From Paenibacillus endophyticus (GTDB lineage: Bacteria > Bacillota > Bacilli > Paenibacillales > Paenibacillaceae): a stretch of 64,000 nucleotides of DNA. The notes under the pieces were generated by a model. It was not told the origin of the DNA and did no database searches. It worked only from the letters and a program-made list of their open reading frames with translations. The position numbers and the translations under genes are program-made. Below, piece after piece: positions 8,052 through 17,837 of this stretch; the stretch's first letter is position 1, and each line of letters begins with the position of its first letter. The stretch is from positions 19,155 to 83,154 of the forward strand of contig NZ_JACHXW010000018.1 of assembly GCF_014192395.1 (NCBI RefSeq), in the 5' to 3' direction.

Positions 8052-8062
8052 AAACGCATTCA
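8049..8062 (+). promoter_or_regulatory. cre-like CcpA site upstream of the lyase
   Basis: TGAAAACGCATTCA matches the Gram-positive catabolite-responsive consensus TGWAARCGYTWNCW at all positions but one. It lies about 90 bases before the lyase start and suggests glucose repression. Confidence 0.5.
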
Positions 8063-8149
8063 TTTTAAGGCTGCAGACAAAACAGCGCGGAAGGTGTTAG
8101 GAGCACTAAAAATGAAGAATCGTTAAATTTGAAAGGAACGGTGTTTCGT

Positions 8150-11100
8150 ATGTTGAAAAAATTCAGGCCAAGGCTAGGCATTCTCTTGATTTTGGCTCTA
8201 ATCTTCTCGGTTTTTGGACAAGCGGGTACATTGAATATAAGCGTAAGCGCAGACGCGAATGATGCATACGACGAACTAAGAATCAAGTACATGGCTACTC
8301 TGACCGGAGGAACTGGATATGATAACTCTGATCCGGACGTGGCCCATAAAGTCAATATGCTGGACCAAACCAGCTGGGGCAACTTGAATAAGTCGCCAGA
8401 CAGGCTTTACTTGTGGGCTGATCTTTATGATGCCAATTTAATTAGCAATCCCAAATATTTGACGCAAAACTATTTGCGAATCAAGGAGATGGCAATCGCT
8501 TATAAGAGCGTCGGCTCAAGTCTTTATGGCAATGCAGCACTTAAAACGGATATTCTCGACGCGCTGGAATGGATGTATGTGAATCGTTACAATGAAACGG
8601 TGTATCCGGAGCATACGTGGATTAACTGGTATGACTTGGAGATCGGTACGCCGATACAGCTCTCCGATGCCGTGTTGCTCATGTATGACGAACTGATGGA
8701 GACACCGGTGAGAATTACCAATTATATGAACATGATTCAACATTTCTCGCCGGACCATACCAAGGTTACGATGCATAATCCAAATGTCCCAAGCGCAGAA
8801 ATTACGGGCGCTAACCGCGTCTGGAAAGCTTCCTATCTCGCTGTGCAAGGCATTATTTTGAAATCGGATACCAAATTGTCGAACGCAAGGGACGCGTTAT
8901 CCCAAGTGATGGATTACGTGACATCAGGAGACGGCTTCTATAAAGACGGCTCTTTCGTGCAGCATCAGAATTTCGCCTACAACGGCGGGTACGGAGCAGC
9001 CCTGATTCAGGATATCTCGAATATCATCTACCTGCTGGGCGGCTCGCAATGGTATCCGACTTACGCGGAACTAGACAATGTGTACCAATGGGTGTACGAC
9101 TCCTATGAGCCTTTGATATACAAAGGTGCCATGATGGATATGGTTAGAGGCCGGGAAATTGCTAGATCCTACAATCAAGATCAGGTGACGGGACATAAAA
9201 TTATGGGCGCGATTTTGCGGTTGTCAGAGTCGGCGCCACCTGCCGACGGTCAAAGAATGAAAGAAATGGTGAAGTATTGGATGCAGCAGAATAGCTTGGT
9301 CGGATTTTATAAAGATCTGAATTTGAGCATTATGCTATTGGCAAAGTCTGTGTTGAATGACCCGAATGTCATTCCGAGAGGCGAGCAGGTATTGACGAAA
9401 GTGTTCGCGGGGATGGACAGGGCGGTCCATCTGAAAGAGGGGTTTGGATACGGTGTCAGCATGTCCTCGAAGCGCATGGCCAATTACGAATCCGTCATTT
9501 CAACGGATGGCATAGGCGATAATAAAAAGGGCTGGTATACGAGCGAAGGCATGACATACCTGTACAATCAAGACCTCATACAGTATACCGACTATTGGCC
9601 AACGGTCAACTTGTACCGATTGCCCGGCACAACGGTGGATACAATGACGAGAGCCAATAATTCAAACATGAATTATTTAAGTCCCAATACGTGGACAGGA
9701 GGAACGGAGCTGCTCCAATCCTACGCGACAGTTGGAATGGATTTGAAAGCGGCTGGCAACTCGCTGAAAGCCAAAAAATCCTGGTTTATGTTTGACGATG
9801 AAATTGTCGCCCTAGGCAGTGGAATCAACAGTACGGACGGCAGGAAAATCGAGACGACGATTGAGAATCGGATGCTAAACAAAGCGAGCACGGCCAAGGG
9901 GATTGATATTTATTCTCCAGCGTCTACCCCAATCGCAAATGAACCTTTGCGGCATAAAGTATATGCCGTAAGCGACAGCAGCAACGATGGCAATCTGCCG
10001 CACAATACGCTGGATAACAACCTGGATTCCAGATGGTCCTCCTTAGGCGAAGGGGAGTGGATCCAATATGATCTTGGCAAAGTGCAGCCAATCGGTTATT
10101 TGGGTATCAATTTCCTCAGCCAGACAGCTAGAGCAACCACATTCGATATCAAAGTGTCGAGCAACAATACCACATGGACCACGGTCTTTAGCGGCGAGTC
10201 AACGACAGGTGGAAGCGCGGCCGATATGAACGTGTATGATTTCCCTGACACTCAGGCCAGATACGTAAAGGTTATTGGCTATGGAAATACGTCGAACGAT
10301 TTTAACCACATGACCGAGCTTCACATTTATGCTCCGAATACGCAGGGGAATGTCATTATCCCGCTTTCGGTGGCCCCTTTGACTGCACTGTCTACGACGA
10401 ACCGTCTGGAAACGATCGATTCCGATGTTTTTACGCGGTATTCATCGTTAGGCGATGGACAGTTTTTGAAATATGACCTTGGCAGCAGCATGCAGGTCGG
10501 ATATGCGGGAATAAGCTTTTTTGCTGGCCTATCAAGACATTATTCTTTTGATATTCAAGCCTCTACCGATGACGCCACATGGACGACTGTATTCAGCGGC
10601 CAGAACAATGTGTTGACCTCGGAAATAGTCGCTTATGATTTCCCGGATACAACGGCCAGATATATGAAAATCGTATTCCACGGGAATGATGCCGATCTTT
10701 ACAACCGACTCTCAGAAATTCAATTCTACGCGCCTAATCCGCTTGGGGCGGTGTTGAATCCCTTACACCATACGATCCAATATAACGGGAACGAGGAGCT
10801 GGTCGTTAATGGAGTGGCCAAACCGGCGGGGCTCGGCTGGAAGGAGGATATGACCGTTGTCTCATCCGTGTATTTGGAAGGCACAGGCGGATATTATTTC
10901 CCGCAGCCTGCGGCAATTAAAGGGCTGAGAGAAGCCAGAAAAGGCAGCTGGCTGGATATAAGCAACACGGGACTCGGCTTCGTAACCAAAAAATATGCGA
11001 CGCTTTGGTTTGATCACGGCGTTAACCCTGTCAATAAAGATTATGCGTACGTCGTTCTGCCGAACAAGAACGCAGCGCAAACGACCGCTTACAGCAGCAA

Positions 11101-11926
11101 TCCGGACATTGAAATTATCGTGAATGATCCGAATGTGCAAGCGGTAAAGGATAAAGTATTGGGTATTACGGGCGCTAATTTCTGGACGGCAGGCATTGCT
11201 GGCGATCTTGTCGCGTATAATGCTTCCTCTATCATGCTGAAGGAGCAAGCGGGGGTACTGGATATCGCCGTATCCGATCCGACGCATTTGCAGAACAAGA
11301 TTACGTACGAAATTGCTAAGGCAGGTAATTTTGTTATTTCAAAAGACCCGTCCGTCACCATCTTGCAGCTCAGTCCTACGCTCAAGTTCGAAGTTAACAC
11401 ACAAGTTAAGGATGGGAGTTCCCATAAGCTATCCATTCAGTATGATCCGTTAGCACCGCCTTCTCCTCCGATCAGCACGGTGACGGTAGTCGATGACCTG
11501 AATGATTATACGAATATATTTTCCCGCACGGCGAGCCTGTTGTTTGACATTGCCAATGCGCATAGGATGGAAGGCGACACATCGAGGGTGGCACGGTATA
11601 AAAACTTAAATGAGCATATCGTCTACAAGTCATTTGCAAACCTGGATATGGAAAAGTTTTCAATAGATTCTTGGTATTTGCCTAGTGAGCCCATCACAGA
11701 CTTTCACTTTTACTCGTCGCCGGACAATATCACCTACACGCAAATGACACCTGTAAAAACTGAACTGCTTGGCACCTCGGGAAGCTGGAATAAAGCAAGC
11801 TTTAATGCATCGTTGCCAGCGGGGACCAAGTACCTGAAAATTGTTTTCATGCAAAACACGACCAACGCTTGGAATCCTCAGATTGGAAAAGTCGTCATTA
11901 CAAGCAAAACCGGCGGAACAACGTAA
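8150..11926 (+). CDS. secreted polysaccharide lyase family 8 with inserted discoidin-like domains
   Basis: A protein of 1258 residues. A signal peptide (MLKKFRPRLGILLILALIFS, then an ADA cleavage region) is followed by the alpha/alpha-toroid of PL8 lyases, with NWYDLEIGTPIQL and the catalytic block SFVQHQNFAYNGGYG (H272, Y281) and RGREIAR around residue 333. The beta-supersandwich follows, but at about residues 597-865 it is interrupted by two F5/8 type C-like domains, each with a DxxxDSRWSS or DVFTRYSS start and an ARYVKV/ARYMKI end. The lyase fold then resumes at NPLHHTIQYNG. A third carbohydrate-binding-like domain occupies about 1110-1258. Family members cleave hyaluronan, chondroitin or xanthan; the substrate cannot be read here. 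ATG 8150 fits the signal peptide; TTG 8129 and GTG 8141 are alternatives. Confidence 0.88.
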   Translation: MLKKFRPRLGILLILALIFSVFGQAGTLNISVSADANDAYDELRIKYMATLTGGTGYDNSDPDVAHKVNMLDQTSWGNLNKSPDRLYLWADLYDANLISNPKYLTQNYLRIKEMAIAYKSVGSSLYGNAALKTDILDALEWMYVNRYNETVYPEHTWINWYDLEIGTPIQLSDAVLLMYDELMETPVRITNYMNMIQHFSPDHTKVTMHNPNVPSAEITGANRVWKASYLAVQGIILKSDTKLSNARDALSQVMDYVTSGDGFYKDGSFVQHQNFAYNGGYGAALIQDISNIIYLLGGSQWYPTYAELDNVYQWVYDSYEPLIYKGAMMDMVRGREIARSYNQDQVTGHKIMGAILRLSESAPPADGQRMKEMVKYWMQQNSLVGFYKDLNLSIMLLAKSVLNDPNVIPRGEQVLTKVFAGMDRAVHLKEGFGYGVSMSSKRMANYESVISTDGIGDNKKGWYTSEGMTYLYNQDLIQYTDYWPTVNLYRLPGTTVDTMTRANNSNMNYLSPNTWTGGTELLQSYATVGMDLKAAGNSLKAKKSWFMFDDEIVALGSGINSTDGRKIETTIENRMLNKASTAKGIDIYSPASTPIANEPLRHKVYAVSDSSNDGNLPHNTLDNNLDSRWSSLGEGEWIQYDLGKVQPIGYLGINFLSQTARATTFDIKVSSNNTTWTTVFSGESTTGGSAADMNVYDFPDTQARYVKVIGYGNTSNDFNHMTELHIYAPNTQGNVIIPLSVAPLTALSTTNRLETIDSDVFTRYSSLGDGQFLKYDLGSSMQVGYAGISFFAGLSRHYSFDIQASTDDATWTTVFSGQNNVLTSEIVAYDFPDTTARYMKIVFHGNDADLYNRLSEIQFYAPNPLGAVLNPLHHTIQYNGNEELVVNGVAKPAGLGWKEDMTVVSSVYLEGTGGYYFPQPAAIKGLREARKGSWLDISNTGLGFVTKKYATLWFDHGVNPVNKDYAYVVLPNKNAAQTTAYSSNPDIEIIVNDPNVQAVKDKVLGITGANFWTAGIAGDLVAYNASSIMLKEQAGVLDIAVSDPTHLQNKITYEIAKAGNFVISKDPSVTILQLSPTLKFEVNTQVKDGSSHKLSIQYDPLAPPSPPISTVTVVDDLNDYTNIFSRTASLLFDIANAHRMEGDTSRVARYKNLNEHIVYKSFANLDMEKFSIDSWYLPSEPITDFHFYSSPDNITYTQMTPVKTELLGTSGSWNKASFNASLPAGTKYLKIVFMQNTTNAWNPQIGKVVITSKTGGTT

Positions 11927-12027
11927 TAGCGAGCAATATTTAAAAGAAAGTTTAAAACGATAGCCTACTATGCCTTAAAATGATTGCGAATAGCGTGCGT
12001 GCAATAACTGTTTTTACCATTTGCATA

Positions 12028-12066
12028 AAGAAGAAGCGGATCGTCTTGGACATCCGCTTCTTTTTG
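12028..12066. terminator. terminator between convergent lyase and AraC genes
   Basis: AAGAAGCGGAT pairs with ATCCGCTTCTT around a short loop and is followed by a T run. On the minus strand the A run before it becomes a T tail, so it can serve both genes. Confidence 0.8.
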
Positions 12067-12073
12067 TCGATCC

Positions 12074-12931
12074 CTATTGCTCTTCACCGATTAGATGCAT
12101 GCTTCGGAAGTCTAAAGGCGTCATTCCCTCAAGCTGACGGAAGCAGGAGCTGAAGTAGCTCGCTTGGGAGAAGCCTGTTTCGAGTGCGATCTGCTTAACG
12201 GATAGCCGAGTTGAAGCAAGCAGGCGTTTGGCTTGGATAAGGCGGGATTCCAGCAAAAAATCCGGAAAAGATTGCCCGAACGTCTGCCCGAATTTGCGGC
12301 TGAAATAATGCGTGCTGTATCCGGCGAGAGCGGCTGCTTTTTCGATAGAGAAAGATTCATGACTATGGGTCCGAACGTAATTGGCTGCGGCACGGATTTT
12401 ATCGGAAGCATAATTAATCGGAACATTCAGTCGATCGGAGGTTGTTTGGAGCCTTGTTAAAAGCTCGTACAAAGCAGCAGCTACGGCATATTCATCATCA
12501 ATCTGATAGGTTCTGCCTACTGCCAGCAATTTATTGATTAAGCCCTCGATGGGCAATAAGTCAGTTAAGGAAAATAACCAAGGCTCATCAAGGCCTCTGC
12601 CATCTAAAAGCTCCTCTAGCCGCTCCCCGAAAAAATGAACCCACCGAATGCTCCAAGGCTCGCTGGTATCCGAATGATATCGTTGCCGCATGCCGGGCCC
12701 ATATAAAAAACCTTGACCTTTCAATACCTCATAACGTTTACCTTCCGTGACTAGGTATCCTTTGCCACCCAGCACAATATGCAAATTATAATTGCGGTGG
12801 AGATCAAATTCTTTGGTTTGGAATTCACGGTTGACGATATGTTCGGGATAATCGCTGAAACCGCCGATATAATCCGGAAAGCAAACATGTCTTGTGAATA
12901 GTGGCTTAGGCAGAAAGATATGTTCGTTCAT
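12074..12931 (-). CDS. AraC family transcriptional regulator
   Basis: A protein of 285 residues with a cupin-like N-domain (GKGYLVTEGKRYEVLKGQGFL) and the double helix-turn-helix C-domain (IEKAAALAGYSTHYFSRKFGQ and VKQIALETGFSQASYFSSCFRQ, ending MTPLDFR). The ATG at 12931 is preceded by AAGGAGA. It is divergent from the GH42 gene across about 190 bases and probably controls it. Confidence 0.88.
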   Translation of the reverse strand: MNEHIFLPKPLFTRHVCFPDYIGGFSDYPEHIVNREFQTKEFDLHRNYNLHIVLGGKGYLVTEGKRYEVLKGQGFLYGPGMRQRYHSDTSEPWSIRWVHFFGERLEELLDGRGLDEPWLFSLTDLLPIEGLINKLLAVGRTYQIDDEYAVAAALYELLTRLQTTSDRLNVPINYASDKIRAAANYVRTHSHESFSIEKAAALAGYSTHYFSRKFGQTFGQSFPDFLLESRLIQAKRLLASTRLSVKQIALETGFSQASYFSSCFRQLEGMTPLDFRSMHLIGEEQ

Positions 12932-13118
12932 GACGATCTCCTTGTATCGCAATATTTTGTATGATTACTAATGATATCACTATTTCTTAGTTGATTAGAA
13001 TAATAGGAATGACAATATTTTAATAGAGGTCGCATGTTTTTGTCATTTATACATGTTCAATCGTCCTTTAAAATAAAAGTGACCAAAAAATAAGATGCCT
13101 TAAAAGGAGAGACGGAAG

Positions 13119-15140
13119 ATGCAACAATTATTATACGGCGTGGCGTATTACGACGAGTATATGCCTTATGAGCGGCTTGAGGAAGACATTCGCATGATGA
13201 AGGCTGCCGGCATTAATCTCGTGCGCATTGCTGAATCGACATGGAGCACTCACGAACCGCAAAACGGGATCTTCGACTTTACGAGCGTTGACCGCGTGCT
13301 GGACGCTATGCATAAGGCCGGCATTCATGTTATCGTCGGAACGCCGACGTATGCCGTGCCGACATGGATGGTTAAAGAGCATCCAGACGTTCTCGCGGAG
13401 ACGCCGAACGGACCGGGCCGTTATGGCGCCAGACAGAATATGGATATCATCAATTCGACTTATCTTTTTTATGCGGAGAGGATCATTCGCAAGCTGATTG
13501 CAAGGGTATGCAGCTATCCGGCGGTTATTGGTTATCAGGTGGACAACGAAACGAAGCATTATGGGACAAGCGGCCCTAATGTTCAATTTCGGTTCATTAA
13601 ATACATGAAAGAAAAGTTCGGTACGGTAGAGCAGCTGAACCAGCATTATGGCCTCGATTATTGGAGTAACCGAATAAATAGCTGGGAGGATTTCCCGTCT
13701 GCTGTCGGTACAATCAATGGCAGTCTCGGTGCCGAGTTTTCCCGTTTCCAGCGACAGCTGGTTACCGAATTTCTAGCTTGGCAAGTTTCCATAGTGAATG
13801 AGTATAAACGTTCTGATCAGTTTGTGACGCATAACTTCGATTTTGACTGGCGGGGCTATTCGTTTGGTGTCCAGAAGGACGTAGACCACTTCGAAGCATC
13901 GAAGGCACTTGATATTGCAGGCGTAGATATTTATCATCCCTCGCAGGATGAGCTGACAGGCAAGGAAATTTCGTTTGGAGGCGACTCCACTCGTTCCCTA
14001 AAGGGGAGCAATTACTACGTGCTTGAGACACAAGCGCAGGCCTTTCCGAATTGGACGCCTTATCCCGGGCAGCTGCGGCTTCAAGCCTTTAGCCATCTGG
14101 CTTCGGGTGCCGATATGGTCGAATATTGGCACTGGCATTCGATTCATAACTCCATCGAAACGTATTGGAAAGGCTTGCTCAGCCATGACTTGGGGACGAA
14201 TCCGACTTATGAAGAAGCGATTACAATTGGTCGGGATTTCAAACGTCTGTCTTCCCAGCTCATTCATTTGAAAAAGGAAAACCGTGCCGCCTTGCTTGTC
14301 AGCAATGAAGCGTTAACCGCAATGGAATGGTTTAAGCTGCCTGGAGGAGAAGTAGGCTATAACGAAATCGTACGCTTGCTCTATGACCGGCTGTATGAGA
14401 TGAATATTGGCTGCGATATATTGAATCCAAGCTCTGCTGATCGGTTTGAGAAGTATGACCTGATCGTCGTTCCGGCGCTTTACGCGGCTTCAGATGATCT
14501 TCTGGAACAACTAAACCAATACGTGGAGAATGGCGGCCATGTCGTATATACGTTCAAGAGCGGGTTCGCTAACGAGCATATTAAGGTCCGAACGGGTATG
14601 CAGCCCGGAATAATAGAGAAGGCATGCGGCGTCCGTTATAGTCAGTTCGTGCAACCCAATAAGGTTTCGCTAAAGGGAAATCCTTTTGACGTTGAAGAAA
14701 AGTCAAACCGCATCGATGTGTGGATGGAGCTTCTTACGCCAACAACGGCGGAGGTCCTCGCATGGTATGACCATCCTCACTGGGGGACTTATGCAGCAAT
14801 AACGGAAAACCGGTACGGCCTTGGCACGGCTACTTATATCGGCTGCATGCCGAGCGCTGAGGTCGCGGGCAAAGTGTTAGAGAGAGCTTGCAAAGCGGCA
14901 GGATTATACGGTCCTGACCAGGACCTTCGCTTCCCGTTGATCGTTAAGAGCGGAGTGAATGAAGCGGGGCGGACCATTCGATATTACTTTAACTATTCAA
15001 ACGATTCAAATCGCTTCCTTTACCCTCATGGGAACGGGATAGAGCTATTGTCAGGCCGTAACATCGGTTCGGGCGAGCCAATCGATCTAGAAAGCTGGGG
15101 GTTTGTCATTATAGAGGAAAACAGTATCCCTGTCACATAA
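13119..15140 (+). CDS. beta-galactosidase, glycoside hydrolase family 42
   Basis: A protein of 673 residues, the usual length of GH42 enzymes. The TIM-barrel domain carries the acid/base E144 in YQVDNETKHY and the nucleophile E303 in YYVLETQAQAFPNW. A trimerisation/glutamine-amidotransferase-like domain (LIVVPALYAASDDLLEQL) and a C-terminal beta domain follow. No signal peptide, so it acts on imported galactosides in the cytoplasm. The start has AAAAGGAGAG at good spacing. The divergent AraC gene is its likely regulator. The natural substrate could be a plant or host galactoside; lactose is only one option. Confidence 0.92.
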   Translation: MQQLLYGVAYYDEYMPYERLEEDIRMMKAAGINLVRIAESTWSTHEPQNGIFDFTSVDRVLDAMHKAGIHVIVGTPTYAVPTWMVKEHPDVLAETPNGPGRYGARQNMDIINSTYLFYAERIIRKLIARVCSYPAVIGYQVDNETKHYGTSGPNVQFRFIKYMKEKFGTVEQLNQHYGLDYWSNRINSWEDFPSAVGTINGSLGAEFSRFQRQLVTEFLAWQVSIVNEYKRSDQFVTHNFDFDWRGYSFGVQKDVDHFEASKALDIAGVDIYHPSQDELTGKEISFGGDSTRSLKGSNYYVLETQAQAFPNWTPYPGQLRLQAFSHLASGADMVEYWHWHSIHNSIETYWKGLLSHDLGTNPTYEEAITIGRDFKRLSSQLIHLKKENRAALLVSNEALTAMEWFKLPGGEVGYNEIVRLLYDRLYEMNIGCDILNPSSADRFEKYDLIVVPALYAASDDLLEQLNQYVENGGHVVYTFKSGFANEHIKVRTGMQPGIIEKACGVRYSQFVQPNKVSLKGNPFDVEEKSNRIDVWMELLTPTTAEVLAWYDHPHWGTYAAITENRYGLGTATYIGCMPSAEVAGKVLERACKAAGLYGPDQDLRFPLIVKSGVNEAGRTIRYYFNYSNDSNRFLYPHGNGIELLSGRNIGSGEPIDLESWGFVIIEENSIPVT

Positions 15141-15290
15141 GCAGCAATGAGAAGTTTGGATGTGCGCGATAGCATGGCGTTATCTGAATAGATCCGGGAA
15201 GAATTATCCGTAAAGGGTAGTTCTTCTTTTTTGTAGCAAAGCTGCTCGCAGACCGAACGTCATTTTTCTCTAGCCGGAAGGTGAAAAATA

Positions 15291-15318
15291 TTGACACTTG
15301 CAGCATTAGTGGTACTAT
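15291..15318 (+). promoter_or_regulatory. sigma-A promoter of the methyltransferase gene
   Basis: TTGACA at 15291 and TACTAT at 15313 are separated by 16 bases, 40 bases ahead of the GTG start. Confidence 0.6.
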
Positions 15319-15358
15319 ATACCAACGGCAGGCGACATATGATTCCGGAGGTGCGTAG

Positions 15359-16147
15359 GTGCAGGAAGAGATGGCTATTGCGAACAAGTTTGCGTGGGAA
15401 ACGAAAGCGTATAAGGCTTGGGTTTTACAATATGGAACGCCAGATGAGCTCGCCGTACTGCTGAAGCGGGATCACAGGCATCATCTCCGGTATTGGCTGA
15501 AGTATATGGGAGATCCAGCAGGCAAAAAAGTCATTAACCTCCTTGGCTCGCATGGTCGTAAAGCCATTTCGCTGGCATTGTTAGGTGCTGCTGTTACCGT
15601 AGTGGATATATCAGAAGAAAACCGGATGTACGCGATTCAGACAGCCGCAGCCGCAGGCGTCGAGCTCGAATATATCTGTGCCGATGTCTTGCATATCCCA
15701 AAAGAGGAGATGCTAGGTGAGTATGACATCGTCTTAATGGAATTTGGCATTTTGCACTATTTTGCGGATCTCGGCTCCATCTTTGCTGTCGTCCGTCGTA
15801 AATTAAGGAAAAATGGCCGGTTGATTTTGACTGACTTCCATCCGTTCGCTCGTGCATGGATGAATACGCCCAACCTCACAGAGCCTAATGGTTTTTACTT
15901 TGATGAACAGCTGAAAGAGGGAGAAGTGGCTTTTGCTAAGCTGCTGCCCGAGAATGAGCGCTCTGAATTGGGCAAGGTTTTGGTGCGAAGCTGGACAGTC
16001 GGAGAGATTATTGCTGCAATCGGGGCGGCTGGATTATTTATAAGGACATTCGAAGAAATAGCTAGTCCAGCAAATCCGAGGTTTCCTGAGTTCTACACGC
16101 TAGTTGCGGATAAAATGGACGTAGAGCTGCCGCCATTATATCCCTGA
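15359..16147 (+). CDS. class I SAM-dependent methyltransferase
   Basis: A protein of 262 residues. Motif I of Rossmann-type methyltransferases reads VINLLGSHGRKAISLALLGA, an unusual form with Leu-Gly-Ser-His in place of the common E/DxGxGxG. The acidic end of strand 2 is VTVVDIS, and strand 4 is DIVLMEFGILHYFADL, typical of small-molecule methyltransferases. The GTG at 15359 is set by GGAGGTG at 5-base spacing; an ATG at 15371 is possible. It has its own promoter. The methyl acceptor is not evident from the neighbours. Confidence 0.8.
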   Translation: MQEEMAIANKFAWETKAYKAWVLQYGTPDELAVLLKRDHRHHLRYWLKYMGDPAGKKVINLLGSHGRKAISLALLGAAVTVVDISEENRMYAIQTAAAAGVELEYICADVLHIPKEEMLGEYDIVLMEFGILHYFADLGSIFAVVRRKLRKNGRLILTDFHPFARAWMNTPNLTEPNGFYFDEQLKEGEVAFAKLLPENERSELGKVLVRSWTVGEIIAAIGAAGLFIRTFEEIASPANPRFPEFYTLVADKMDVELPPLYP

Positions 16148-16225
16148 ACAGAAAGCACGATCGCCTAGGGTATGGGGAGAGGCAATCGATGAAAAAATAT
16201 GAAGTTGAAAGCGAGGAACAATGAA

Positions 16226-17212
16226 ATGGAATATGTAAAGCTCGGAAATACAGGCTTGGACGTATCTCGTCTTTGTCTTGGCTGCATGAGCTATGGCGTA
16301 GCGGAGCGCTGGACGCATCCTTGGGTGCTTGATGAAGAGCAGAGCCGCCCCTTTATCAAAAAATCGCTTGAGCTTGGCATTAATTTTTTTGATACCGCGA
16401 ATGTGTATTCAGACGGAACAAGCGAAGAAATTGTTGGCCGCGCTTTAAAAGAGTATGCGAACCGAGATGAAATCGTCATTGCGACCAAGGTTCATTTCCG
16501 TATGCATCAAGGTCCAAACGGCGCCGGCCTCTCGCGCAAGGCAATTATGAGTGAAATAGATAAAAGCCTCAAACGGCTTGGAACGGATTACGTAGATCTA
16601 TATCAAATCCATCGCTGGGATTATCATACTCCGATTGAAGAAACGATGGAAGCTTTGCATGATGTCGTGAAGGCTGGCAAAGCAAGATACATTGGTGCAT
16701 CTGCCATGTTTGCCTGGCAGTTCCAGAAGGCATTGTTTACAGCCGAAAAAAACGGATGGACCCGGTTTGTATCCATGCAAAACCATTTAAATCTTATCTA
16801 CCGCGAAGAAGAAAGAGAGATGATGCCGCTGTGCAAGGAAGAAAAGATCGGCGTCATTCCTTACAGCCCGCTGGCATCAGGAAGGTTGGCGCGTGATTGG
16901 TCGGAATCGACATATCGCTCCGAAACGGATCTAGCTCAAAAATCCAAGTACGATGCGGCTGCCCCTACAGACAGATCCGTAGTAGAGCGGCTTGCAGCAA
17001 TCGCAGAAAAACGCGGTGTTCCCCGCGCTCAAATTTCCCTTGCTTGGTTATTGCAGAAGGAACCGGTAACGGCTCCGATTTTTGGCGCAACGAAAATGTC
17101 CCATCTGGAAGATGCGGTTGCATCGCTGTCCATAACGTTGACACCAGAGGAAATTGCTTCGCTGGAAGAGACGTACGTTCCACATGCTGTCGTTGGTGCT
17201 ATTCGGATGTAA
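16226..17212 (+). CDS. aldo/keto reductase
   Basis: A protein of 328 residues with the aldo/keto reductase barrel. The catalytic tetrad can be read as D in NFFDTANVYSDG with Y of the same segment, K in IVIATKVHF and H in YQIHRWDY. The NADPH site is in IPYSPLASGRL and PIFGATKMSHLEDA. The ATG at 16226 follows GAGGAAC at about 7 bases. The family reduces many aldehydes and ketones, and the substrate is not indicated. A terminator follows. Confidence 0.9.
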   Translation: MEYVKLGNTGLDVSRLCLGCMSYGVAERWTHPWVLDEEQSRPFIKKSLELGINFFDTANVYSDGTSEEIVGRALKEYANRDEIVIATKVHFRMHQGPNGAGLSRKAIMSEIDKSLKRLGTDYVDLYQIHRWDYHTPIEETMEALHDVVKAGKARYIGASAMFAWQFQKALFTAEKNGWTRFVSMQNHLNLIYREEEREMMPLCKEEKIGVIPYSPLASGRLARDWSESTYRSETDLAQKSKYDAAAPTDRSVVERLAAIAEKRGVPRAQISLAWLLQKEPVTAPIFGATKMSHLEDAVASLSITLTPEEIASLEETYVPHAVVGAIRM

Positions 17213-17236
17213 TGATGGCCTAGCATATAAAATAAC

Positions 17237-17269
17237 AAAAACGCCCTTTTATTGTCCAAGGGCGTTTTT
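17237..17269. terminator. bidirectional terminator
   Basis: AAAAACGCCCTT pairs with AAGGGCGTTTTT around a 9-base loop, between convergent aldo/keto reductase and nitroreductase genes. Confidence 0.88.
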
Positions 17270-17279
17270 CCTGTTTATT

Positions 17280-17765
17280 TTACGAAAGGTGCTTCATTTT
17301 TTGTTGAATAGCTATGCGCTCTCGTGGCGCATTGACTTCCTCTGGATAACCTACACCAAATATCCCGATAACCTCATAGTCTGATGGCACACCTAGAATT
17401 TCCCGCATTTTTGGAGCCATTGCCATGGAGGACCAGAATGTCCCTACTCCTTCTGCCCATGCGGATAAGATGAAGTTTTGCACGAAGCAAGCTGTTGCGA
17501 TCGCATTTTCTTTCGTTTCCAACTCGTTTGCACCATGCTTAGAGATTACGACAATAACGATAGGGGCATTGAAGAAGTTGGTTTTGTGATTGAGCTTTGC
17601 TCTTGTCTCCTCACCGACCCAATACACTTCCCATGGCTCGGTTAGTTTATGATTAGGAGCCATTGTGGCAGCTTGCAGCCAAGTATTCATTTGTTCTACA
17701 TTCACGGGATCAGGTTTAAAGTTTTTAATGTTACGACGAGTAGAGATGATTTCAATCATATTCAA
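17280..17765 (-). CDS. nitroreductase family protein
   Basis: A compact FMN-dependent nitroreductase of 161 residues. The N-terminal IISTRRNIKNFKPDPV supplies the Arg/Ser FMN contacts, AATMAPNHKLTEPWEVYWV is the typical second motif, and GTFWSSM with GVGYPEE lies near the C-terminus. The TTG at 17765 is 9 bases from AAGGAGG; an ATG two codons later is an alternative. Members reduce nitro compounds, quinones or enones with NAD(P)H, and the substrate is unknown here. Confidence 0.85.
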   Translation of the reverse strand: MNMIEIISTRRNIKNFKPDPVNVEQMNTWLQAATMAPNHKLTEPWEVYWVGEETRAKLNHKTNFFNAPIVIVVISKHGANELETKENAIATACFVQNFILSAWAEGVGTFWSSMAMAPKMREILGVPSDYEVIGIFGVGYPEEVNAPRERIAIQQKMKHLS

Positions 17766-17837
17766 GTTAAAAAACCTCCTTGTGGTTTTGTGATTTTTTT
17801 TGAGTATTGTCCTGCAGGGTAGCGTCTAGCGGATATT

